From positions 124,001 to 188,000 of the forward strand of contig NZ_LMDB01000002.1 of assembly GCF_001425005.1 (NCBI RefSeq): a stretch of 64,000 nucleotides of DNA. Reading direction: 5' to 3'. Shown here piece after piece: positions 40,462 through 49,447 of the stretch. The notes beneath the pieces were generated by a model. It made no database searches. It was not told the DNA's origin and saw only the letters and a list, made by a program, of their open reading frames with translations. This stretch comes from Duganella sp. Root336D2 (GTDB taxonomy: Bacteria > Pseudomonadota > Gammaproteobacteria > Burkholderiales > Burkholderiaceae_D). A program made the position numbers and the translations under genes. Every line of letters starts with the position of its first letter. Positions within the stretch are counted from its first letter, which is position 1.

Positions 40462-41541
40462 ATGATCGCAAGCTCCAGCAGCAAGGTCGTCCCACTCGGT
40501 TCGTTCAAGGCGTCAAAGCGCAACAACTCGATCTCCGGCCTGTCGTCGGGGGCCTTCATGACTGTGCAGCTGCACCTGGCCCATTCGGCAAGTTTTGCCG
40601 GCGCCGGCATCATTGCGGGCGGGCCGTTCCGCTGTGCGGAAATTTTCCGGCCGGACGAGATGATGACGGCGGAAGATGCTTGCATCGAGAACTCGCTGTA
40701 TATCTGCATGAATCCATTGATCCCGCAGGTGGCGCCGGACGCGCACAAGCTGGCCGGCATGGCCCAGGAAACCGCCAGGGCAGGGCAGATCGACGCGGTC
40801 GCCAACCTGGCCGATGACCGCCTCTACATCTTTACCGGCAGCGCGGACGACGTCGTGGATTCGGACGTGGTGGCGCGCACGCGCAAGTTCTATGAGCTGT
40901 TGGGCGTAAATCCGGCGAACATCCGCTATGTCGACGGTGTGCCTGCAGGGCATAGCATCATCACCGACAATCCTGAAGACTCGGAGCTGCGCACCAACCA
41001 GCCGCCGTACATCAACAACGGCGGCTTCATGCAATCGCACGATATCCTGCGCCACATCTACAACGACCTGCAGCCGGCGGCGGAAAGCCTGGCCGGGCAG
41101 CTGCTGCGCTTCGACCAGAGCGAGTTCTTTGCCGATGCGAAGGACCGGGCCAGCATGAGCCAGTTCGGCTACATCTACATCCCTTCGAACGTCGCGGCGG
41201 GACGAGTGAAGGAGCCGCGCGTGCACATCGCGCTGCACGGCTGCAAGCAGGGCTACAACTACACCGACTACGTCAATGGCCGCGCCGACATCGCCAATCA
41301 GCCGCCTTACGGCAACCGCTACTTCACCACCACCGGCTACAACCATATCGCCGAGAGCAACGACATCATCGTGCTCTATCCCCAGGCCGAGGGAACGGAT
41401 AACGACACCGTCCAGAACCCGGATGGATGCTGGGACTGGTGGGGCTACACCAGCCTGGATCCGCAAGCCCCCGACTATTACTCGCGCGAAGCGGTGCAGA
41501 TCAAGGCGATCCACGCCATGCTCGACCGGCTCTGCGCCTAA
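40462..41541 (+). CDS. PHB depolymerase-family esterase (circularly permuted type)
   Basis: This 359-residue alpha/beta hydrolase has the lipase-box GLSSG at residues 26-30 close to the N-terminus. An Asp-containing TGSADDVV is near residue 129 and GHSI near 163, giving a Ser-Asp-His order. The oxyanion-type HGCKQGY segment occurs only in the second half. This order is that of the circularly permuted short-chain-length polyhydroxybutyrate depolymerases. No signal peptide is visible from the ATG at 40462, which has GGAGG 7 bases upstream, so it may be intracellular. It is followed after 18 bases by a phasin-like gene. Confidence 0.82.
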   Translation: MIASSSSKVVPLGSFKASKRNNSISGLSSGAFMTVQLHLAHSASFAGAGIIAGGPFRCAEIFRPDEMMTAEDACIENSLYICMNPLIPQVAPDAHKLAGMAQETARAGQIDAVANLADDRLYIFTGSADDVVDSDVVARTRKFYELLGVNPANIRYVDGVPAGHSIITDNPEDSELRTNQPPYINNGGFMQSHDILRHIYNDLQPAAESLAGQLLRFDQSEFFADAKDRASMSQFGYIYIPSNVAAGRVKEPRVHIALHGCKQGYNYTDYVNGRADIANQPPYGNRYFTTTGYNHIAESNDIIVLYPQAEGTDNDTVQNPDGCWDWWGYTSLDPQAPDYYSREAVQIKAIHAMLDRLCA

Positions 41542-41559
41542 GCGCCATTGGAGGACGAT

Positions 41560-42039
41560 ATGAGCAAACTTCCCGTTTCCGTCGGATTGAAAACCATCGA
41601 CAAGCCAGGCCTGCCAGCCTTGCGCGAATCGAAGGCGTTGGCGCCGCTGGCTGTCTCCATGAAGGCCAATTCGCTGGTGCAGCGGCAGGCCGCGCGCCTG
41701 CTGCAAAACAGTATGTTGTCGGCCGGACTGGCGAGCCGGTTTGGCGACCCGCAGGTCTGGAGCGAATGGCTGCAGTTGCAGGCGGCCATCATGCAGCGCC
41801 TGCACCAGCAAAACCTCGACTGGCGCCAGGGCTGCGCCATCCTGGCCGAGGACTATGCCCTGATCCGCCACGCCAACACCATGTCCAAGATGGCGGAAAA
41901 GCAGGGGAACTTCTTTTCGCAATGGACTTTGCTGTTGACCAACCAGGCAAGCAGCCTGCTTGAGCTCATGGAAAACATCCACGTCGATTACGGCTACTGG
42001 GCAAGCCAGAAGACGGCAATGCCGCGAACGATTGCGTAG
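41560..42039 (+). CDS. Phasin-like polyhydroxyalkanoate granule protein (tentative)
   Basis: This 159-residue soluble protein is mostly predicted amphipathic helix, with residues such as WSEWLQLQAAIMQRLHQQNLD and FFSQWTLLLTNQASSLLELM that resemble phasins coating polyhydroxyalkanoate granules. The ATG at 41560 is chosen because GGAGGACGAT precedes it; a TTG 12 bases upstream is less likely. It is the second gene after the depolymerase, 18 bases apart, which supports a shared PHA role. The sequence similarity alone is weak. Confidence 0.55.
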   Translation: MSKLPVSVGLKTIDKPGLPALRESKALAPLAVSMKANSLVQRQAARLLQNSMLSAGLASRFGDPQVWSEWLQLQAAIMQRLHQQNLDWRQGCAILAEDYALIRHANTMSKMAEKQGNFFSQWTLLLTNQASSLLELMENIHVDYGYWASQKTAMPRTIA

Positions 42040-42053
42040 GAAGGCGCTTGCGC

Positions 42054-44177
42054 TTAGAAGCCCAGCGAATAGCCTAGCGTTACGCTGCGTCCACGGCCTG
42101 CGAAGTAGCGGGCCGGTTCCACCAGGGCGCTTTGCGAGTAGTAGGTGATGTAGTCCTTGTCGAACAGGTTGGCGATGCCGACGCGCAGCGTACCTTTGCT
42201 TATCTTGTAGCTGAGGGAGGCGTCGGTCAGCGTGTAGCCGCTGAATTCCTTGGCCGGATCGTCGAAGCCCTGGTTGAAGGCGTGCTGCAGCTGTACGTAG
42301 GAAGACAGCTTGTCGCTCCAGTTCGCGCTCCAGCTTGCGATCAGGCGGTTCGGGGCGACATTCAGACCGTCGAGTTTCGCATCCAGGCTGCCGTCGCTGT
42401 TGCTGTCGTAGCGCCCCTTGGTGTAGGCATAGGCGATGCTGGCGCGGTGCGCCTTGCTGAAACGGTAGGTGGCGCTGGCGTCATAGCCTTCCAGGCGGGT
42501 CTTTTCACGCGCCATGTTGAACACGCCATTGACCGAGATCACGCGCGCGCCGAAATCGGAGTCGGAGCGGTAGTAAGCGGCGTCCAGCTCCCAGTCGCCC
42601 TTGCGCACGCGGGTGCCGAGCTCAATGCCTTCCGTGAGGATCGGTTCCAGGTTGCGCATATTGCCGATCTTCTGTCCCGGCGTATTGATCGAGCGCAGGG
42701 TGCGGCCGATGTCCGGCAGGCCGAAGCCTTCGGAATAGCTGGCGTACACGGTGACATCCTTGACTGGCGTGAGAACCAGGCCGGCATTGGCCAGCGTTTC
42801 GTTGAACTTGATCTTGCCGCCTTCGACGAAGGTATTTTTGTACGCGGCCAGCGTGCGATAGCTGTCCACTTTCAGGTCGGCGTTCTCGCGGCGCACGCCG
42901 GCGTGCAGCGTCAGGGTGTCGAAGATCCTGAATTCGCCCTGGGTGAACAGCGAGAAGTTGGTGTACTTCGACTCGGGCACAAAGGTGCGGCCGGTCAGGT
43001 ACATATCCTGTTTGCCTTTGTCGGACAGCGTATCGATGCCCGCCGTCAGCTTCAGGCGGCCATCCAGCAAGCCGGCCTTGGTCAGCCCGACTTTGCTGCC
43101 GAACTTGGAAGCAACGGCGCGCGACTGGTCGTACAGGGTGCCGGACGGCGTGATCTTCACGTCCTGGAAGGTGGCCGATTTGTCGGCGCCGAACAATCCC
43201 ACGAATTCCTGGTTGAAGACCATGGCGGACAGTTCCATCCCGGCCAGGTCGTAATGGTTGTAGCTGGCGCTGCTGGTCCACACGTCGTTCCAGGCCGGTG
43301 CGCCGGGTGGCGTGCCCTCGACTGAAGTGGATGGGATGCCGAGCTTGCGGTCTCCTGCCACCCCAAGGTAGTTGGCCTTGGACTTGACGCGGTAGCGGTT
43401 GACGGAGAATTGCAGCTTTTGCTGGTCGTCCGGACGGTAGCCGATCTTGGCCAGCACGTCGTAGCTGCGCGAATCCATCAGGTCGCCCTGCGTCACGTCG
43501 ACGCCGATGCTGCGTCCTTTGCCGTCCAGGTACAGGCCCTGGTCTTCATAGGAAACCGCGAACAGGTAGTCCAGCTTGTCCAGGCGGCCGTCGATGCGGT
43601 AGCTGGACTTGTAGCTCAAGGTGTCGCCTTCGACGTGGGTAGTCGGCGCCGTGACCTGGACGTCGACAGTCTGGTTCATCGATCCTTTTTCCGGTCGGCG
43701 CGTGATGATGTTGATGGTGCCGCCGGTCGCGCCAAGGCCGTTGATGGCGTTCGGGCCCTGCACGATTTCAATGCGCTCCACCATGGAATAGTCGATGGTG
43801 TGGGCCTCGCGGCCGGTCGGGCGTACCGGGTTCGATTGCGGCACGCCGTCGATCAGGATCAGGGGCGTGCGGCCGCGCAGCGTTTCACCGGAGCCGTTCA
43901 TCTTGCCGCGGCTGGGCGTATAGGAAGGGAGGATGCTGCTCAATACATCGGAGGAGTTGCCGGAAATGGCCAGTTGCCGTTCGATTTCCTTCCTGTCGAT
44001 GACGACCACGGTCTGTGGTGCCTTGTCCGCTTCGATATTCGACCGCGAAGCGAGGATGACGACAGGTTCCAGGACAAGTCCCACTTCTTGCTGGGCGTGC
44101 GACTGTGCTGATACGCCAAGCAGGATGGCTGCCACCAGCGGGCGGTATTTAAACGGCAAAAGCTGATTCGACTGCAC
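42054..44177 (-). CDS. TonB-dependent siderophore receptor
   Basis: This outer-membrane receptor of about 707 residues takes up a ferric siderophore, with energy from TonB-ExbBD. It has a signal peptide (LVAAILLGVSAQSHA), a plug domain with VILASRSNIEADKAPQTVVV and IEIVQGPNAINGLGATGGTIN (key QGP...GATGG), and a 22-strand barrel ending in the terminal aromatic signature (SVTLGYSLGF). There is no N-terminal FecA-type signalling domain, so it cannot signal to the nearby sigma factor in the FecA way. The GTG at 44177 is preferred because GAGGAG lies 7 bases upstream; an in-frame ATG at 44213 exists. A Fur box lies 66 bases upstream of the GTG. It is the last gene of the siderophore locus. Confidence 0.93.
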   Translation of the reverse strand: MQSNQLLPFKYRPLVAAILLGVSAQSHAQQEVGLVLEPVVILASRSNIEADKAPQTVVVIDRKEIERQLAISGNSSDVLSSILPSYTPSRGKMNGSGETLRGRTPLILIDGVPQSNPVRPTGREAHTIDYSMVERIEIVQGPNAINGLGATGGTINIITRRPEKGSMNQTVDVQVTAPTTHVEGDTLSYKSSYRIDGRLDKLDYLFAVSYEDQGLYLDGKGRSIGVDVTQGDLMDSRSYDVLAKIGYRPDDQQKLQFSVNRYRVKSKANYLGVAGDRKLGIPSTSVEGTPPGAPAWNDVWTSSASYNHYDLAGMELSAMVFNQEFVGLFGADKSATFQDVKITPSGTLYDQSRAVASKFGSKVGLTKAGLLDGRLKLTAGIDTLSDKGKQDMYLTGRTFVPESKYTNFSLFTQGEFRIFDTLTLHAGVRRENADLKVDSYRTLAAYKNTFVEGGKIKFNETLANAGLVLTPVKDVTVYASYSEGFGLPDIGRTLRSINTPGQKIGNMRNLEPILTEGIELGTRVRKGDWELDAAYYRSDSDFGARVISVNGVFNMAREKTRLEGYDASATYRFSKAHRASIAYAYTKGRYDSNSDGSLDAKLDGLNVAPNRLIASWSANWSDKLSSYVQLQHAFNQGFDDPAKEFSGYTLTDASLSYKISKGTLRVGIANLFDKDYITYYSQSALVEPARYFAGRGRSVTLGYSLGF

Positions 44178-44242
44178 GGAAAGCTCCTCAGATGACAAGG
44201 GCTGGCTTGGCATGCAGCGAGTGCACGTGTGGCTGGCTAATC

Positions 44243-44261
44243 GAAAATAGTTCTCATTATC
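44243..44261 (-). promoter_or_regulatory. Fur box upstream of the siderophore receptor
   Basis: The minus-strand sequence GATAATGAGAACTATTTTC matches the 19-base Fur consensus GATAATGATAATCATTATC at 15 positions. It lies between the RraA-like gene and the receptor start, so the receptor has its own iron-repressed promoter in addition to any read-through from the operon. Confidence 0.8.
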
Positions 44262-44280
44262 ATCTGCAAGTCAGTCGAAG

Positions 44281-44883
44281 TCAACGCAATTGCTGGCGCC
44301 TGGCCGCTTCGTCCCGCTGCTTGGCATGCGCTTGCTTGCCGATTTCCAGGGCCGACGCCGGGTCGAGGATGAACAGGCCATCCTCGTCGCCCACCACCAG
44401 GTCGCCGGGACGCACCTGGACGCCGGCGATGGTGACGGGGACATTGACCGCGCCCCCGCTGTCGAGCGCGCGCGTGGTCAGTGCGCTGACAGCGCGGGAA
44501 AATACCGGGAATCCCAGCGCCGACAAAGCCCGCACGTCGGTCACGCAACCCGCGATCACCACGCCGGCCAACTGCTTTTTCATGGCGGCCAGGGTGCGCA
44601 GTTCGCCCCAGCAGGCGCGGTGCTGGTCGCCATCCGCCATCTCGATCACCAGAACGTCGCCCGGCTGGCTCGCGATCAGGGCAGGGCGGATGGCACTGCC
44701 GTCGACGGCGGGCAGCTTCACCGTGACGGCATTGCCGAGCAGCCGGATGGGGCGCGCCAGCGGTTGCAGGCCGTGCACATAGCCGGCCTCGCACAGATGG
44801 CCGATGGTGGATGCCTCGATCCCTTCATAGAGTTCGCGTAGCCCTGGCCACACGCCCTGTATCCTGGGCTGGATGTCGTGCAT
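44281..44883 (-). CDS. RraA/HMG-aldolase-like protein in siderophore operon
   Basis: This 200-residue protein has the RraA fold shared by the RNase E inhibitor RraA and by 4-hydroxy-4-methyl-2-oxoglutarate aldolase/oxaloacetate decarboxylase. The family core is visible as GNAVTVKLP, the PGDVLVIEMADG segment, LAGVVIAGCVTDVRALSALGFPVFSR (key GCVTDV) and VRPGDLVVGDEDGLFILDP. Catalytic members have GxxRD; here the Arg is Thr while the Asp remains. It starts 3 bases after the third NIS synthetase gene and is the last biosynthetic gene before the receptor. A role on oxaloacetate or 2-oxoglutarate derivatives for the siderophore, or a non-catalytic role, are both possible. Confidence 0.78.
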   Translation of the reverse strand: MHDIQPRIQGVWPGLRELYEGIEASTIGHLCEAGYVHGLQPLARPIRLLGNAVTVKLPAVDGSAIRPALIASQPGDVLVIEMADGDQHRACWGELRTLAAMKKQLAGVVIAGCVTDVRALSALGFPVFSRAVSALTTRALDSGGAVNVPVTIAGVQVRPGDLVVGDEDGLFILDPASALEIGKQAHAKQRDEAARRQQLR

Positions 44884-44886
44884 CGC

Positions 44887-46785
44887 CTAGACTGCCTGCA
44901 AGGAACGGAAGGGATTGCTGGTCATGCCCTTCCCGAACGGCATGCTGCCCGGGCCGGCCGCGCGTTCCATCATCGGGCGCATCAGCAGCTTCAGGGGCCA
45001 GGCCTGCGCCTCGAACAGGCGCTGGCGCAGCATGGCGCGCGCTTCGGCCGGGAAGTCGATGCACCCGATGGCCTGCTGCAGCGCTTCGCCGAGGACGGTC
45101 CAGAGCTGCGCGGCCGGCACCTTGTAGCGCAGCGCTGCGACTTCGATGATGGCGCGCAGGTTGACCTGGATCGCCAGCGTTTGCAGGTAGAACAGCAAGT
45201 CTTCCGGCGTGTCGTGGTACAGGGTATTGGCGTGGCCCGGCTTGAGGCTGTACACCGGATCGGCCAGCCCTTGGCGCTCAAGCCACGGCACGTGGATGCG
45301 CAGCGAATCATGGTCGCGCAGCAGCAGGCCTTGCATGCGGCCTGAGCGCCATACCAGCACGGCGTTCTGTCCATGCACTTCGGCCAGCATGCCGAGGCGG
45401 AACATGCGCAGGTTGATGTCGAAGAAGCTGTCGCACAGCTCGCGGAACAGTGCCAACACAGGACCGGCTTGCGGTGCGAGGCCGCGGTAGCGCAGCCATT
45501 CATCGAAGAAGTGCGTGGCCTCGGGCGGCAGCGGTACACCGAGGGCGGCCATCGGCACCAGGCGGCATTCTGGATCGTCCATCAGGGCAGGCGGATAGCT
45601 GCGCACCATGGCGGACAGGTGGCGCGGGCCTTCGTCGAACAGGGTGGCGTGCTGCGGCAGGTAAGACCACCACTTGGTTTCGTCGCAGATGAAGACACGC
45701 TGCGCCAGTTCGCTGTCCAGGGACATGGCCTGGCGCAGCAGGCTTTCACTGCGCTGGCCGTTGATCATCTTGATCGCCGGCAGGTAGCGCGAAGCGCCGA
45801 GGGAATATATCCCCAGCGGCAGCTTCAGGTAGTGATGGCTTGCCGATACCGGCGCCAGCGAGCGTACCGATGAAGTGGGCAGGAAGCCGCCGTTGCGGAA
45901 TTCGAGCGGGATGCAGACGCCGTCGCGCAGTTCAGGCCCCAGCATCTGCGGCAGCATATGGCGCAATTGCCAGGGATGGACCGGCAGCGCTACATGGCTG
46001 GCGGCGATACCGCGCCGGCGCAGTTCCTCCTGCAGCGCCTCTTGCTGGCTTGCGCTGAGCAGGAAGTGTTCGGGCCTGGTGGCAAAGGCGTCTTCAATGC
46101 CGGTGCCGCAAGCGATGGCGGCGCGCTCGACAGCTACCCAGTTCAGCGGTACTTCTTTGCCGAATTCCGCCATATAGGCGTGGTAGTCCTCCTTCGTAAA
46201 ACCCTTTTTGGGCTTGGCCACCGGATGGAAGGGGCGGTCGCGCAGGGAGGCGCACTGCTCCAGCACCTGGAAGGCCGCTGCGGGGCTCCTCTGGAGCAGA
46301 TTGGAGGTATCCACCTTGTGTGCCAGCGACCATGCGGTCTGCTGCACCGATTCGCGTACCCATTCGAGGAACAGGGCGGCGCCTTCGGCATTTTGCGGAA
46401 TGAAGTCGTCCGGGGCGTGGGCCAGCAGCAGCTCCATGAATCGTACCGGTCCCAGGCGGGCCACCTGGAAGCCCTCGCCGCCTGCGCCTGGGCTCAGCTC
46501 CTGCGCTTGCGCGCCGGGCAGGCATTGCAAGGGCTGCACGATGCCGCGCTCCACCGGCACCAGTACGCTGTGCGGCGGTTGTTCGGTGATGGTCCATTGC
46601 CAAAGCAGGCTGCCGGGCGGCATGTCCGGTAATGGCAAATGGCGGCCATAGCGCGTGCGCGCCTGTTCCTGCGACAGCAGGGACGGTTCGCTCACATCGA
46701 AAAATTGTTCTGCCAGCAGGCAGTCGACCAAGTCTTGCAGCACAATCTGCGCGGCCTGCGCCTGGAAAAGATCTTCGTTCTTCAC
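44887..46785 (-). CDS. NIS siderophore synthetase 3 (IucA/IucC family, AcsA/SbnE-like position)
   Basis: This 632-residue ATP-dependent condensing enzyme of NRPS-independent siderophore synthesis activates a carboxylate as an acyl-adenylate and joins it to an amine or alcohol. Family motifs appear in order: RPFHPVAKPKKGF, LPVHPWQ, SSVRSLAPVSASHHYLKL, EVHGQNAVLVW and LLRDHDSLRI, plus the C-terminal FhuF-like helical part with KLLMRPMMERA. It starts 4 bases after the aldolase gene and is the third synthetase of the operon. The order of genes matches the acs (achromobactin) operon. The exact substrate cannot be read from the sequence. Confidence 0.92.
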   Translation of the reverse strand: MKNEDLFQAQAAQIVLQDLVDCLLAEQFFDVSEPSLLSQEQARTRYGRHLPLPDMPPGSLLWQWTITEQPPHSVLVPVERGIVQPLQCLPGAQAQELSPGAGGEGFQVARLGPVRFMELLLAHAPDDFIPQNAEGAALFLEWVRESVQQTAWSLAHKVDTSNLLQRSPAAAFQVLEQCASLRDRPFHPVAKPKKGFTKEDYHAYMAEFGKEVPLNWVAVERAAIACGTGIEDAFATRPEHFLLSASQQEALQEELRRRGIAASHVALPVHPWQLRHMLPQMLGPELRDGVCIPLEFRNGGFLPTSSVRSLAPVSASHHYLKLPLGIYSLGASRYLPAIKMINGQRSESLLRQAMSLDSELAQRVFICDETKWWSYLPQHATLFDEGPRHLSAMVRSYPPALMDDPECRLVPMAALGVPLPPEATHFFDEWLRYRGLAPQAGPVLALFRELCDSFFDINLRMFRLGMLAEVHGQNAVLVWRSGRMQGLLLRDHDSLRIHVPWLERQGLADPVYSLKPGHANTLYHDTPEDLLFYLQTLAIQVNLRAIIEVAALRYKVPAAQLWTVLGEALQQAIGCIDFPAEARAMLRQRLFEAQAWPLKLLMRPMMERAAGPGSMPFGKGMTSNPFRSLQAV

Positions 46786-46789
46786 GTGT

Positions 46790-47581
46790 TCATCCTTCGC
46801 TTTGAGTTTCGCTATGGGTCATTGAATTGAGTTTTGCCTGCAAGGCGCGGAATGCGATGCCGCGCTCGTCGCCCAGCACGAATGCCGTTACGCCGCGCTG
46901 GCGCCAGGCGGCGTATTCGCCATCGGCGCGCGGAATGGCGCAGTAGGGGATGCCGGCCCTGGCGCAGGCGTGCTGCACCTGGCGCAGCGCTTCCTGTACC
47001 GGCGGCGCCGAGACCTGCCATGGCAGTCCGCAGGACTGCGACAGGTCCGCTGCGCCTTCGAGCACGAGGTCGACGCCAGGAACGTCCAGGATGGCCTCGA
47101 TGTTCCCGACGCCGGCCAGGCTTTCAATCATCGGTACCACCATGATTTCCTCATTGGCGCGCACCACGTACTCGGCCAGGCTATGCTTGCCGAACGCGCC
47201 GGGACGGCCTCCGTTCAGGCTACGCATGCCTTGCGGGTGGTATTTGCTGGCGGCGACGATGCGGCGCATCGCCTGCGCACTCTCCACGCAAGGCGCGACG
47301 ATGCCCTGGGCGCCGCCGTCCAGCGCGCGCAGGATCTCCTTGGCATCGCTGCCGTCGCCGCGGGCGACGCGCACCAGCGGCGTAATGCCGACGGCCTCCG
47401 CGGTGCGCAGCATGTGCTCCAGCGTCTCCGGGTTCAGCAGCACATGTTCGGTGTCGATGATCACGAAGTCGAAGCCGGCCGCCGCGGCCAGCTCCACCGA
47501 TGCCGGCGCCGGGATGGAGCAGAACAGGCCGAACACCTGTTCGCCGCCCCGAAGCTTGCGTTTGAGCCGGTTCGGCTTCAT
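46790..47581 (-). CDS. HpcH/HpaI-family aldolase, SbnG/AcsB-like
   Basis: This 263-residue TIM-barrel enzyme is of the HpcH/HpaI aldolase family. Metal and substrate residues are visible: IDTEHV (His/Glu), PLVRVARG (Arg), VVPMIES (Glu) and the EGAADLSQS loop (Asp). Homologues inside carboxylate siderophore loci (SbnG of staphyloferrin B, AcsB of achromobactin) make citrate from oxaloacetate and acetyl-CoA, supplying the central building block outside the TCA cycle. The ATG at 47581 overlaps the stop of the second synthetase (ATGA). A role as citrate synthase is therefore likely here. Confidence 0.88.
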   Translation of the reverse strand: MKPNRLKRKLRGGEQVFGLFCSIPAPASVELAAAAGFDFVIIDTEHVLLNPETLEHMLRTAEAVGITPLVRVARGDGSDAKEILRALDGGAQGIVAPCVESAQAMRRIVAASKYHPQGMRSLNGGRPGAFGKHSLAEYVVRANEEIMVVPMIESLAGVGNIEAILDVPGVDLVLEGAADLSQSCGLPWQVSAPPVQEALRQVQHACARAGIPYCAIPRADGEYAAWRQRGVTAFVLGDERGIAFRALQAKLNSMTHSETQSEG

Positions 47582-49419
47582 GCGGTGTTCCGGAACTGGT
47601 GCAGCGGGTTTGGTACTTGGCGGAAGCGCGGCTCGCTGTCGCCCAGCAGGCGGCGCTTGGTCAGTTCTTCCACCTGGAAGGTCGGCGCGAAAACGTCGAA
47701 TGCCTTGAAGCGCTGCGCATGCTGCGGGTGGCGCTGCTGGTAGTCGTGCACCAGGCTTGCGGTCATGCTCCAGAACTCCTGCTCCGGCAGGCCATAGTGG
47801 CGCGCCAGGAAGATCGCGGTTTCGGCCATGCAGATGAAGAAGAACGCATCGCAGGTGAAGTCGCGTACTGCGTCCAGGTCGTCTGTCAGGATGAAGGAGT
47901 TGCGGTTGATGCGGGCATGGCTTGCCGGCACCGGCACCAGCTCGGGCGCCAGTGCCGGCTGGGCCAGGTGCCGCGGCGAATAGCGCACGCCGTCGTGGAA
48001 GTCTTTCAGTGCGATGCGTGCCGGCATGCCGGCGCGATGGATCAGCATGATGTTCTGGGCATGCGATTCCATGCCGATGCCGTGGGCGAACAGCATGTGG
48101 ATGATGGGCGTGACCGAGGCTTGCAGCAGCTGCCCGGTCCATTCACGCACGCCGTGGCGCTGGATCCATGGATCGACCAGCGGGCGGCCGCTTTCGTCCA
48201 CGTGGCACAGGCCGTTGAACGGCACTGCGGCTTCGCCCTCGCGCAGGTAGCCGTGCAGGCTTTCGCGCCAGATTGCGCCCATGGTGCCGTAGGCCTTGCC
48301 CTTGCGGTGTTCCGGCAGCTGGTCGTAATTGAAGCTGACGCCGAGTATTTCACCGAGGATCACGAAGTCCAGCTCCCTGGCATAGGTGTCAGCTGCAATC
48401 AGGCGGTGCAGCCAGTCGGCGATGATCGGACCGTTCATCAGCGTGTGCGCGGCCAGGATGCGGCTGGTCGAGGTGTTGGTGATGCTGAGAGAAAGTTTGA
48501 CGTAGGCCTTGCCCGGGGCGCTGTAGTTGGCCAGGGTGCGGATCGATTGCTGCGCACGATAGCTGTCCTGGCCTTGGCCCAGGACGACGATGTCGCCCTC
48601 TGCCAGTTCGGGGTGGAACAGCATGGCTACGCGCTGTTGCCACTGCCATGGATGGACCGGCAGCAGCAGGTAGTCCTCGATGGATTTTCCCTGTTGCGCC
48701 AGCATGCCGGCGAAGCGCTCGTAGTCGCCGGCGCCCAGTTCCTGCTTGAGCAGGGTCTCGTAGCCAGTGTGCGCCGAATGGTTGACGCGGCCCAGGCGGC
48801 GGTGCACTGCCAGCCACTGCAACTGGATCAGCTGCTTGAACTCAGGGCCGTAGCGGCGGTTTTCGTCCAGCGAAAAGCCGATGCGCGATTTGTAGCTGGG
48901 GTGGTAAAGGTGGGCGTCCATGATGTCGCCTTCCAGTTCGTCGTAGTCGCGCAGGGCCGCGGGTGGGCGGGCGGGATGCGCCTGGTCCTGTGCCTGCAAG
49001 TCCTTCAGCAAGGTTTGCTCCAGCTCGTCCATGAAGGCCGTCATGCGCTCCGATGGCGGCAACTGGCCAAGGATCTCGCTGCAAACGTCGGCCAGGGTTG
49101 CCGTGCGCTCTCCTTCGTTGCGTGCGGCACGGATGACGGGACCGCCATCCAGCTTGACCAGGCCGAAGCTGGTTTTCATCTCGCCTGGGCAGCGATATTG
49201 CACTGCCTTGCCGTCGGCATTGCGGCCTTCCAGCAGGAACTCGGCGCGCGCATAGGCGCATTCCAGCACGCCTTCATAGATCAGGGCTTGCAGCAGCTGG
49301 CGTACCACGCGCTGCTCGACCTGGCGATAGCGCGGTGATTGCAGGGCTGAGATCCATTCCGGGCCAATGCCGTTGGCGTCGGCCATTGCGCCGATCTGGC
49401 GGGCTTCCAGGATATTCAT
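47578..49419 (-). CDS. NIS siderophore synthetase 2 (IucA/IucC family, AcsC/SbnF-like position)
   Basis: This 613-residue NRPS-independent siderophore synthetase carries HPSYKSRIGF, LPVHPWQWQQ, SITNTSTSR, FAHGIGMESHAQNIMLIH and LKDFHDGVRY, the ATP-binding and catalytic motifs of the family. The HPSxKSRxG form of the first motif is shared with the aerobactin/staphyloferrin-type enzymes that act on citrate or its conjugates. It starts 28 bases after the MFS gene, with AAGGAAGC ahead of the ATG, and overlaps the aldolase gene by ATGA. It is full length for the family (about 580-620). Confidence 0.93.
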   Translation of the reverse strand: MNILEARQIGAMADANGIGPEWISALQSPRYRQVEQRVVRQLLQALIYEGVLECAYARAEFLLEGRNADGKAVQYRCPGEMKTSFGLVKLDGGPVIRAARNEGERTATLADVCSEILGQLPPSERMTAFMDELEQTLLKDLQAQDQAHPARPPAALRDYDELEGDIMDAHLYHPSYKSRIGFSLDENRRYGPEFKQLIQLQWLAVHRRLGRVNHSAHTGYETLLKQELGAGDYERFAGMLAQQGKSIEDYLLLPVHPWQWQQRVAMLFHPELAEGDIVVLGQGQDSYRAQQSIRTLANYSAPGKAYVKLSLSITNTSTSRILAAHTLMNGPIIADWLHRLIAADTYARELDFVILGEILGVSFNYDQLPEHRKGKAYGTMGAIWRESLHGYLREGEAAVPFNGLCHVDESGRPLVDPWIQRHGVREWTGQLLQASVTPIIHMLFAHGIGMESHAQNIMLIHRAGMPARIALKDFHDGVRYSPRHLAQPALAPELVPVPASHARINRNSFILTDDLDAVRDFTCDAFFFICMAETAIFLARHYGLPEQEFWSMTASLVHDYQQRHPQHAQRFKAFDVFAPTFQVEELTKRRLLGDSEPRFRQVPNPLHQFRNTA

Positions 49420-49447
49420 AAGCTTCCTTGTTCGTTGGTTCGATTGA

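Noticed and set aside
44000..44177. FecA-type N-terminal signalling domain in the siderophore receptor
   Set aside because: The mature N-terminus runs directly into the plug domain within about 25 residues; there is no room for the roughly 80-residue signalling domain.
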